From Mimachlamys varia (lineage: Eukaryota > Mollusca > Bivalvia > Pectinida > Pectinidae), in assembly GCA_947623455.1 (NCBI GenBank), contig OX392529.1:52347186-52411185 (forward strand): a DNA stretch of 64,000 nucleotides, written 5' to 3'. How positions within the stretch are numbered: position 1 is the first letter of the stretch; every line of letters starts with the position of its first letter. The notes beneath the pieces are model-generated. The model was not told the DNA's origin and made no database searches. It saw nothing but the letters and a program-made list of their open reading frames with translations. The position numbers and the translations under genes were made by a program. Positions 40,901 through 52,900 of the stretch are shown here, in pieces.

Positions 40901-43900
40901 AAGACCTGAATTGATCAATAATGGATTTTATAATTGATAATCGGAATCGCGAAGGACAAACCAATTGATTTTCTATTATAATCAATCATCAGCCCATCAC
41001 TTTGCCAGACCAGCTTCAATGTGTAGCTGCATGTTGATGTGGTTTTGTGTTGTCTGGTGGTGCAGTGGATAGGGCACTTGCCTTTCACTAAGGCGGCCGG
41101 GGTTCAATTCCCCGACAGGAAGTGAAAAAGTATGGAGGTCACCTGCCTGACCACGTGGGTTTCTCTGGGTACTCTGGTTTCCTCCCACAATAAGACCTAT
41201 CACCTAATCAAGAGTGATTAATATATGTGGATAATTTGTTTCATAATTGTTGTAAAATAAATAAAGTTTATATGTATGGTTTTGTTTACCAGATTTTGTT
41301 TATTTTGTAATGGATACTATTTGAGTGTAGGAAAAAAAAATAGCTTCCCTTTATCCCTAAATAGAATTTTTTCCTGCAGGGTTAATACTGGTATCAGAAT
41401 CAAGCTACCAGTTCTGTTTAAACCTGTACTGTTTACTGAACTGTGCCCAGGAACATAAGACCCAGTAAATGAGACGTGCTTGTCATTCTGGTATAATTAG
41501 TAGACCTATATATAAGCTCTAGTGTAATTAGCAGACCTAAGCTGAAGGTTGACAGTGGATTATATTACAGGGATAAATAAAATCCTCCCCAAAAAAAATA
41601 TTTAAATGGTCTATCATGAATTGGATGTGTGTCGGTATTGGTTTTCTGTACTGTGTATGGGTACATCCCAGACACCCACCAGAACAGATTTACAACTTAA
41701 CGGTATATATTTGTGTTGGATCATTTCAATGGAATCTTTTATCTAACTTGTACGAAGGTTTATCTGTATAAATGTGAGATATTATTGGTTCTTCATTTCA
41801 TTTTGTTTAAGTTCAGTGTTGACATTTTTAAAGACATAAATCTTCAGAATCTCATCAGAAAATTTATTGCAAAAGTCGTTGGAAGATTCAATTGGATTTT
41901 AAAGCATTCATTTTCACAGTTTTAATGCATATTTAATGCTTCAAATTCAATTTTCACTTCAGATTTAAACCATGGGCTTTTTTAAACAAATAGTGTACTA
42001 GTATTTGGAAATAAAGAAGAACAGGTATATTGTGACTTTGAGATAAGGGTTTAATGTATGGGGATTCAAAACAAGTTTTATTATAGGAAATTTAATTTGC
42101 CTTTATAAAGGTCTAAATATATATAAAACATTTAGAAGCTTAGTCAGAAAAGTGTTTTGAGGGAATGATGTTACAAAATAAGGTGATTAAACCGGGTTAT
42201 TTTAGGTGTTCCGACATTCTACCACTAGCCCCACCCCAACCTCTAGGTTGCAAGTTCGAAACCCATGTGGGGCTTTTGCCAGGTAATGAGGTCAGTGGTT
42301 TTTCTCCGGGTACTCTAGCTTTCCTCCACCTCCAAAACCTGGCACGTCTTTAAATAACCTTGGCTGTTATAGGACATAAAACAAAATAAATCAAATGATT
42401 AAACAGTATTTCAACAAATGGCTGGTTTTGTTAAATTTTTCTACAAATGTTTAGCTACTTAAGGCAGGAGAGAAAGTAATCAGTGATCTATTTATAGAAG
42501 TATTTATTGATTCAAGTGTTTCTCTGTCCAAGTATTATAGTAGTAGGTTTTACCTGTTAAATCTCCTGTCTCTGTTCTGACAGGATTGAAACCAAAACAA
42601 AATATATTTCCATTTTGTAATCAATTTCCATGTTGTGATCAATTTCCATGTTGTGATCAATTTACATGTTGTGATCAATTTACATGTTGTGATCAATTTC
42701 CATGTTGTGATCAATGCTATTATAAAAACTGGAAAGTTTTTTGTTCTTTTTAATGGAAAATGCGTGTATGTTTTGAAAGGTTCCACTTTCAACTTCTAGA
42801 AAGCTTTCTCAGCTTTTAAGTAAAAAAGAAAAACTCAGAAAATTAAATATTTATCATGTATTTATTATCCTTTATATTACAATATGAGAAATAGTATAGA
42901 GTTTTAGTTTTCATATTTAAATTATTTGCAAATGAGGAAGGTTTTTCAAATGATTGTAATGAACACATTTATGTTTTAAAGCTGTTTCAAGTTGACAAAG
43001 CTTTAACTGATGAGCTTAGTTAAGGACAATGGGGTACAGAAAATCAATTACTTTAAAGAACACTGCTGGTGACACGATGGCTTTGTGAACGTCTATGTAT
43101 AATTAATTGATATCTGCATGTACATGTTCAGGGACAGATGATATGTGGGTATAGGAGTAGATTGCATTTATGTCGAGTATGATTACAATTAGAACAGGTA
43201 CTCAAAACTGATTCTTTAAAGAATTTTTGAAATCCAAAATCTCCCAAAATTTTTTGCACTTGTGTCGTAATATTAGTCCTCATTATAGAAAATGATTCGT
43301 CCAACTCTCTAATTAGCTTACCTGTCATATTTTACCTGTGTGTATAAATATACCCTACATAGGTGCCCGCCTGACCGACTGACTTTTAAAATTTTTGTCC
43401 GGACTTGTTTATATCACATGACTTTGCCGTTTGACATTGTGTAGAACAGAAGCCAGTCAATAGGCATTAGCATTAAGTTCTTATCCTATAGTATTAGCAC
43501 TGTGCTACCCGGGTACATATAGAATTCACACAGTTCATTCTAACCCAGCTGAAGACTGGTACAATGTCGCCTCAGCCTTGGATTGTGTCAGAAAAGCTGT
43601 TCCCGTTTACAACTTAATCTGTGTTAGTGTTGGTCGAGTAGTGTATTGCATAGAGTATCGGGTCGACATGTGGTCTAAGTGTTGAAGGAGTATACATATT
43701 ACATAGAGTATCGGGACGACACAAGATTCTGTTAGTATTGAAGGAGTATACGTATTACATAGAGTATCGGGACGACACAAGATTCTGTTAGTATTGAAGG
43801 AGTATACGTATTATATAGAGTATCGGGACGACATGTGGTCTAAGTGTTGAAGGAGTATACATATTACATAGAGTATCGGGACGACACAAGATTCTGTTAG

Positions 43901-46900
43901 TATTGAAGGAGTATACGTATTACATAGAGTATTGGGACGACACAAGATTCTGTTAGTATTGAAGGAGTATACGTATCATATAGAGTATCGGGACTGGAAC
44001 AAAATAAGGATGTAGGAATCGGAGAACGGTATCACACCTTACGTGCGGACAGATTTGTTGTGGTAGGTGTATATACCTATTGTTGTGATCTTGTCTGGGA
44101 TGATACCTAAATTATACCCTAGATGCATGATTAGCAATCTGCTGAAAGTATCTGGTATACAAGTAATCGGTGTATACGTAGTAGAATGTTTCCGTTTATA
44201 AGCTACGCTGCCGGTAATGCTATGGTTGTATGCTTTGAAATAAATTTTTACCAATTAATAAACAACAGTTTAAGAGAAACCTTGGAGATGAAATTGTCTA
44301 CAATTCTACCCAACAAAATTGCAACCTACTAATAAAGTTTGGAATTGAAATGGTGCAAGTTACCGAAAATGTACTTATTTTGCTGCACGAAAATTTTAGC
44401 GCATAATTACCAAATTAAAACATATTAGCAGGATGATTAATTAGCACAATCACAATACTTGCTTTAGAAAGCAAATATATACTGATAAAAGAACGGTATT
44501 ATAGCGCAATCATTTTTAGCGGAATCAGTTTTCAGCGCAAAATTCAGTAAAATAAGGTTTCCACTAAAATACATTTGTTTACAGTATTTGAATAAGAAAG
44601 ATTTTGTGGTTAAGCTTTTGTCACCTTGCCCAGGCTCCGGGGTTATCATCTGTTTTGTTAAATGATGAAATTCAAAACAGCATTATTGAAGCTGGTGTTA
44701 TTGTAAAATGTTTATTAATTGATTGAGCCTCCTGGAAATATACAGTGTTGTTTGAGACCAAAGCCAGAAGGTGAATGTCGGTTAAACTTAGACTGATGAA
44801 TATTTGTGCGTCTTTATATTGAAGGGTGCAGTGTAGTATAATAAAGTTTGATAAAAGTATTTGGTGTTAAGGTAATATATTATAGTATAAAATACCTGGT
44901 AAGAACTTAACAACACCCTTGAGTCCAGTTGAGATGGATTCAAATTCTTACACACTACATGCACATTGCACCTGACATTTTGCATGCAATTATTTTTCTT
45001 GATGTCTTGACTTACCTGAAATTTTCTGAGGCCTGAAATGAATAAATTATCTGTTATTTTTATGTGCTTGATTTTAAATCTTAATTTGCATGACAAAGGA
45101 TTTAAGATTGAATAGTTTTTTAAATAAAACTTCATTGCTTGTTACAGTGGCGGGGACCCTAAGCATGGACGCATCCGGTCAGCCCCGAGGTATCCTTAAG
45201 GGCAATGCTGGCGTCGATGATGATAGTTACCTGTTTTGCAATGTCCCTGAACATCATGACTTGGTGAGTGGTCGCAATGAGTCTTATTGAGGTTTACATG
45301 TAACATGACATAAGTGTAAAATTAAAAATCGGTCACAGGATTTCTTAGACAAAATTGCATGCTTCATTCAATATGCCAGCCCAGATGATAGTTGGTCAAC
45401 CAAAACTGGTTGATTGAAAATCTAGTAATATACAACAACAATTGATATAGCGCCCTGTCTAGCTAACATAAGCCACTCTAAAGCGCTTTACAGTACATAG
45501 ATATACAATTCTCATACCATCAATACAATTAAAACATATAGTTCTATCATATACAATTCTGAGGAGTTCGGCTTCTACAACAGAAATGGGGGAAATTTTA
45601 CATGGGTACCACAGACAGGTTGAAAGTAAAGGTGTATGATTCTACTGGTTTTACTTGCTGTAGTCGAATAACTCATTCACCCCTGAAATATCAGAATGAA
45701 CAATTCCCATATTTGAAATAGAAGAGTTCAAATGTGTCTTCAGGGATGAAGGAGGTATTAGAAACCTAGCAATGACAGTATTTGCCAATTGAAGGTATTA
45801 ATGAAAATGTGTGATATAAAAAATGTGAGGCATGTTGCTTAGACCCATCTCTTTATAAATACAGGTAATACATAGATGTAACTACAGTGAACTCCACTTA
45901 ATATCACATTCCTCTTTATATCATGTTGCATTTGTCAGACAAAAACATGATATTAACAGGAATGTGACATTAAGAGAAACATGTTTTTTCCACTAAATCT
46001 AGTGCATTTCCAATCTCCATAACTAAAAGTAAGCTATTCAATGTACATATGAAGATGTTTCAATATATATCATTGTTTCAATTAAAAATCATTTTCGGGG
46101 ATTTTTTTTTTTCCATGCAATATTTTGTACAAGTTGTATTTGAAAACAATGGAAATTTCATCATTTTCTGGATATTTTATGTGATTGGTAAAAAAAAAAC
46201 ATGATATAAATAGGAATGTGATATTAACAGGAGTGATATTAAGTGGAGTCCACTGTAGTACTGTAAACAGGTGTAATTACATAATTACAGGTAATTAGAT
46301 AAAAAAAGGTGTAATTATTGGTAATCGGATTAACTACATGAGGTACTCTGTATAAACCTGTCCCTGTCTTGTTGATAATTTGTTATCATATGAATAGAAG
46401 ATTATCCGTTTTGTAGGATTATCTATACGTACGGTATGATGTAAACACAGGTGTTCTGACCGGTCTGTTGGTTACACGCCTAGTACTTTTAAGATTCATG
46501 AGGATTTTAATTTTTTTTTTAATTCTGGGACATGTAGCGTATGCAAATGGTACATGTCCCAGAATTAAAAAAAAAATTGAAATATTGAATATATTTTACA
46601 ATCTATCCCCACCCCCCAACCCCCACCCCCCACCCCAATTGTAAAAATAATACTATAGTACAATTAAATGATAGATGTTGGATTAAAGCAGAGTTTAAAA
46701 GTACCACAAATTGTTTCGGGTGTTGTGCATATGTCTAAATCATGGCACTTCACAATAATTTGTTGTCTTATTTTTACAATTGGGGTGGGGGGGTAGGGGG
46801 GTGGGGGGGGGGAGTCGAACATACCCGGTACTCAAAACTACTTTTTAAAACATTCTACTATTGAAAAAAGCATGCAGTTTATTTGCTAAAAGAAATAAAG

Positions 46901-49900
46901 AGTTTTATTCTTAATGAATTGCAAAATACACTTTAAATTTGTTTGTAAGCAAAATAATAATTTCTTTTGGGACATTTACCAGTACAGTAGACTCCACTTA
47001 ATGTCACGTCGGTTAATATCACTTTTCGGTTATTATCACGTTTTCTTCATGCACCGTTTTTCCTGCTATATAATCTATGTAATGCCATTCTTTTAATATC
47101 ACTTGTTTCCAAGTGGATTTCGGTTAATATCACTTTTTTTTTGGCCACTGTCATACAAAAATTACAGGTAAATGTTAGAAATAATTTCATATAAATGCCC
47201 CGGGGACCCGAGTTTCACACCTGAACTCGCTATGTAAACAACGCCGTGGTCAGCTGCGTCTCTTTCACACCTACCTGATCACTGCAGTACTAGTCGAACA
47301 ATAGATTGACTTGGCATACTGGAGCAAAGATTACACCTTTGGGTGAGGGAACCCATACTTTTGTAATCTTATCAAACGCCATGTGTGATTTAATGTGTTC
47401 CAAACACGAGTTCTATTTTTCATTTCAGCTCGTCTCAAGATTGAATTCATGTTGTCGTGAAGAAGGCTTACAAGTGGATGGTCTTCCGTAAACATGGCGA
47501 AATATTGATTGAAATTAAAATAAAAAGTGTCTTTTAAACAATAAATGTCCAATTAATTAATTTAAGCTAATGTTCACGAAAAAATGCGAAGATATCGTCT
47601 TTGTTTTGATTTTTAAATAGCCAAAGTACGACGCCGACATGCCGTGATTCTAGGCCGGCTGGTGAATAAGTGCCGAGACTAAGGCTAAATATTATCGCGT
47701 GGTTGTTTTATTTGCATAGAGGTTATCCAATGAAACGTCACGTTTCAAAGGTAAAAGTTCATTTCGCGGTAGCGGTATACAACTGACAAACTCCGTGAAA
47801 ACGATGTCGCACTTGCAGCGAATATCGAAAGAAATTAAACAAACAACAGATTTCACAAGCGAAAAACCAGTATACATATCAAGATAACGGTAAATATTTA
47901 CGGAGTGTCATGATTTTAAAACACGAATTTGATGCAGAATACCAGCCACTTGTATGCCTACATCACTGCAGTAAACAATCGTAGTACGTTTCGTGTGAAG
48001 CTAGCCTACTGATATTATTACGTATGAACAATATATATGAAAATAAGTGCATTCCAGAATAAAACCAAAGAATATAATGTCACTGGAGTGAAAAAACATT
48101 GTTAGTGATAAAATATCTTTATTTAACAATCTTCTCTGTTGAGTCACAGCACTACGACATTTAACCAAGTCCACTTCCGGTTTTGAGGGCTGAAAAATGT
48201 CAGAAAATATGTTTTCTTTTAATATCATGTTCCGGTTAATATCATGTTTTCCTTGGACAAATGAGAAGTGATATTAAGCGGAGTCTACTGTAGTAACAAT
48301 ATCATTACAATATTATGTCTGTGACATTAATAGTGGTTAAGATTTGGTTCCCATAAACTCCCTTCAAACTATCTGGGAACTCCCTTTGAGCTATCTATAG
48401 GAGGATTATTTTGTGATTAAGTATATTAATTAGGTATAATTAACAAGATTTTCAAAGCGTGACTGATCAGACCTGATCTGTTTAATAGATAGTATCTGGT
48501 CAGTGTTTTGTTGTTGTCTGTTACACAGATATCGGAATATAGATATATACATGTTTTATGTACTCTAGTTCCTTGATAAGGAAGTCCTGAAGATCTTATT
48601 TGGTTATTGTACCAAACTGTTTTGTGAACAAGTGGAAATTGTTGTGTATATTATGAAGATTTCATGCTACAAAATTATGAATTTCTTTCTGCTAAATGGT
48701 TATTTTGTTTAAAAATTGGCAAAAATCAATTTTTACTCCAATTTGATATTTTGTTGACTTTTATTATAAAGCAGTTGTTTCCCAGTTCTATTTTCTCATT
48801 GGCAGAATTTGTTTTCAATATTATAATTCTTTACCTATCATATACCAGTTCAAGTGAGTAAAGGAAAGTTTAAAAATGTAGACTTTAAAATTTAAACTCA
48901 ACAATACAATTGAGAGGCCTGAATCTGTTTACAATATATCAGTGACAATATGGCCTACTCCACTTCAGAACCTGGTGAACGTACTGTAGTATTAGGGTGT
49001 GTGAATCGGTGATAACTCTCTAGTGTAAATATTGTTAAAACTTCTACAAACAATCCCTATACAGTATATTGTGGAGAGGGATCATGGTGGCTTGTGTATG
49101 TAGTCGGAGGGAGGGTGTGCTAATACACAATCGATAACTAAATATTGTACTGGGGGACTATGGATTGTAACTGGCTAATATTGGTACATAATATATATAC
49201 ATATCATATTCCCAGGCTGCAGGGCCTAAAGCTTATTTAAGAAGTAGTGAAAAATTACCCGCTGAAGAAATTAAGGATTTGTTAGCTTGTTTTTTTTAAA
49301 AGATTAAGGTTATAATGCATTATATTTGATCATTAAAAAACACCCTGGTTGGATGCAATCATATATATTTACCATGATTCAAGATTTCAATTTCTCCAGA
49401 TTTAATTTTATTTTGTAATATTAACAAATTAAATCTAGTGGGTAATTTCACAGATTCAGTACTGATAATGGGACACTTCAATTAAATCTAGTGGGTAATC
49501 TCACAGATTCAGTACTGATAATGGGACACTTTCAAACTTCATAAATACCTATTAATCTCTGTAGTATTTTTCAGTCAATACTAGATCTAGCTGTCGAAAA
49601 GCCTTGTAGAAATTGGCGTGTTTATCTGGAAAAGTTAATAGCAGATAAACGTTTATTAGAATTCATTGGGTTTAAATACTATCACGTTCAGCTATATAAT
49701 GTCATTCATTGGTAACAATATGCTGATATCCGTATTATTAAAGGTGGCAGCGGTGCCTTATCAGAATGCCTTACCTGTGCTAATTTTTACCTGTCCAAAC
49801 TCGTTAAAGGTGTATATAAGCTGTAGGGATATTGTGGGGTTTTATACATATTGCATTTAGTTTCCCGCTGTGGGTGTCAAATCATTAGCCGATAATGACT

Positions 49901-52900
49901 TCCATTTAAATCTAGACTACGACTAAATCGGCCTCCTATCTTAGGAGGTATACGAGCCAAATATACACACCTAACATGGTGTAGTTGTCAGTTATTATTG
50001 TGGACTCAGGGGGGTCATTTGGCGTAAAAATAGTTTTTCCGTTATTTGAAAAGAAATTTAAATGTTATCTTCGATAGACGCATCAACCATATATATAAAT
50101 ATCTCGGATAATTCCGCTTCGCTGGCAGACGTTTGAATGTCAAGGATATTTAAGAATAGAAATATATTGTAACGAAAGGTAAACTGTATTTTTTAACATG
50201 GAGTTGTAATGTAATTATCATAGTCCAAGTAACTGATATTGAATAAGATCAAGTCAGTATTTTTATTTTGCACTTAGTTGTGAAATATTGACATAATTAT
50301 TTAACATGTTTGAAATTGATAGGAGAAATTACTTTGTAAAATATACACATAGCAGATGTACTGGATATATGGCTTTAGTTACCGACGATTACTGGTGTAA
50401 TTACTGTATGGAGTTTACTGTTGATATTTAGATTATTGTTACTCAATTATTGAGAAATGAAAATAGAAAGCAGGTCCTGATTTCTAATACAAACAAGAAT
50501 AAATATGATGGAAATATTGAAAAATTGAGGTAAAATGTTATTACACTTAATAAACTTAATAGTTACTATAATGAGCTCGCTAGTTTTAAATGCTATAGCA
50601 TAAAAATAATGATCTATATTGACTAAGAAAATGGTCAGTCATATGAAAATCAGTAGAGAATTTAGACTTGAAATAAACTTAATAGTTACTATAATGAGCT
50701 AGCTAGTTTAAAATGCTATGTATTAGTATTACACAAAAATGAGAATCAATATTGACTAAGAAAATGGTCAGTCATATGAAAATCAGTAGAGAATTTAGAC
50801 TTGAAATAAACTTAATAGTTACTATAATGAGCTAGCTAGTTTAAAATGCTATGTATTAGTATTACACAAAAATGAGAATCAATATTGACTAAGTAAATGA
50901 TCAGTCATATGAAAATCAGTAGAGATAGAGGTGTAAATGGTGGTTTGTATTTCTACTTCAGGAGGACTATATTGCAGAACTCCAAGAAAAATTAAAACGT
51001 CTGAAACATCGTATACTTAAAGAACAGGTAAGGAAACCTATTTATAGAATTGTAAGACATTATTTAATTCGCAGGTCTGGGATATGAATTTCTGAGAAGA
51101 GACTTTTTAAGTTTTCCTTCTTATAAGAATTGTAAATAGGGGATCTTTTTAGGATAAAATGCAGAAGAATAACCAATTTTAAATTATGGTTACCAATATT
51201 TGTTATACCATTAAAGTTATAAACAGTATTCTGTAGCTGATTTAATAAGCTATTTTTTAAAAAAACACATCTCGGACATACATCAAACGCAGTGTGAATG
51301 AACTAAAGTAATAAGACTAGTACAATAGCACAATTTCATTTGTTGGTGATGAGTTGTATCAAACTAATGGTTGACATTACTGTGAACCAACTTTTTTTCG
51401 CGTGCAAATAATTTTCGCTTATTTCGCAGGTGATTGAAATTCATGAAAATTAATCGCCACAAAATAGTTTCAATCAAAGGTATACCAACTGTAGTAGTAT
51501 TGTACTGTACATAGGGTTTACAACCGTATTTATTAAATCGCCGCATAAAAGTTGTTTCATATGAAACGCGAAATTAAATCGACACAAAATTAAAGTTGGT
51601 TAACGGTACTTGACTTGTCTTCCGCTGAAATTGTGATGTAACAGAAAGGTTTATTGGTCACAATAGGAGGAATCAAGAGCCAATGAGGATCACCGGTTGA
51701 TAAAGAGGCTACAGAATGAGTTGGAGGAACGACGAGATGAACTGGAAGGTCTGGATCTGGCCATCGACAAACAGAAGAAGTCGCTGAAGAACCTGCGCAA
51801 GGAAGAGAGGCAGCTAGAGTCAGAGAAAGTGGAGGCCAAAGATGAGCTCGAGTTTCTCAAGGCGTACAGACACAAGTCCAGTAAGAAAAAGTAAGCGATC
51901 CCTTATCTTAGCGTGTTATAGCAGTCACTGAAGGAAAACAGGTAACTTAGATCTGTCTAGTTACAATTCGAAGATTTGAACATTAGTTTAATTCAAGTAT
52001 TTTGTCGGTCACAGCTAAGCTTTACACTGACATTTAAACTCACGTACATCAAATTCTCGGATAACTTAAAGTTTTCCCATGGTCTAATTGTCTTCGGAGA
52101 TAATCCCACTCCGAGTTTCGGCTGTACTTTCTAATCCAAACAGCTAATGTATTGTTAAGATTAGTTGAGTTAAAACTTCGAAAGATGAAGTGAACAATCC
52201 AAGACACAGGTTTTTGTGCCAACTCGCAAAGGTCTTCTAAATGATAATTATTATTACAATATATTGTATTATTTGTCATGTGGTGCTGTACAATTTTGAA
52301 GTATATCAAAGTTATGATGTTTATGAGGCATTTTGCCCTATGAAAAGCATAGTTTGTTATTCCCCGCCATGAAATGGGGGGGCATATAGTGTTTCCCATG
52401 TCCGTCCTGTCCCGTTTTGTCCCATGGTAATGTAACTAGCTTATTTAAATAACTACTGATCCAATTGTCATCATACTTTGCATACATAATAAGCATGAAG
52501 AACATATTTCATATGGGGGCGGGGGCATTTATGTCTCACAGACATTTCTAGTTCTATCAATATGACTGATATAATTGAAGTTACCAAGATTTGTTGTATT
52601 TTGATTCAATTCGTAAATTTTGTAAACAGGAAAATGTGGAAGAACGCCATGGATGACTTAGACAGTTCGGACGAATCTCTGGATGAGTACCTGGTCAAAA
52701 GTCGGCAGCACTTTGTCCGAAACGAGGTGGAAGGGATAGAGAAAACCCTGTCTAAAAGACGCAGTCAGCTACGGGATGCTGACGCTCTCCTCCGACAATG
52801 TAACACTGATTTGAAAGGGGCCAGAGATCAGGTGAGTTGTGGAGTCATTGAAAACTTAAAACACTGATATCTCTAAAATCACAAGAATTTAAACACTGAT

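Larger units (their letters stand above)
40427..45147. other. Intron rich in SINEs and minisatellites
   Basis: A 4.7-kb intron with two SINEs (41052-41272, 42205-42395), an 18-bp minisatellite (42600-42716), a 56-bp minisatellite (43640-43995) and a miniature element (44360-44586). A 115-codon minus-strand ORF at 44788-45135 is AT-driven, overlaps the next acceptor region and resembles nothing. Confidence 0.7.
45264..50961. other. Intron rich in mariner-like elements
   Basis: A 5.7-kb intron with a dispersed repeat (45446-45570), a palindromic repeat (45668-45751), two TA-flanked elements (45885-46255 and 46985-48290), a hairpin and G/C tracts (46510-46815), a 53-bp duplication (49428-49532) and a three-copy repeat (50551-50930) near the next exon. 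48300-49420 and 49540-50540 are featureless. Confidence 0.7.

Noticed and set aside
42550..42792. 80-codon minus-strand ORF with repeating KLITTW
   Set aside because: It is a reading of an 18-bp tandem repeat, which cannot meet a stop once open.
44788..45135. 115-codon minus-strand ORF
   Set aside because: Rich in Y, I, N, K and F as expected from AT-rich DNA, no recognisable domain, and it lies over the branch-point area of exon 25.
47306..47877. Transposase inside the 1.3-kb TA-flanked element
   Set aside because: Both ORFs are about 60 codons, on opposite strands, with no DDE/D-like or helix-turn-helix pattern I can recognise.
51881..51886. GTAAGA as an alternative donor for exon 27
   Set aside because: It would leave one base over and shift exon 28 out of frame; GTAAGC at 51891 leaves two, as needed.
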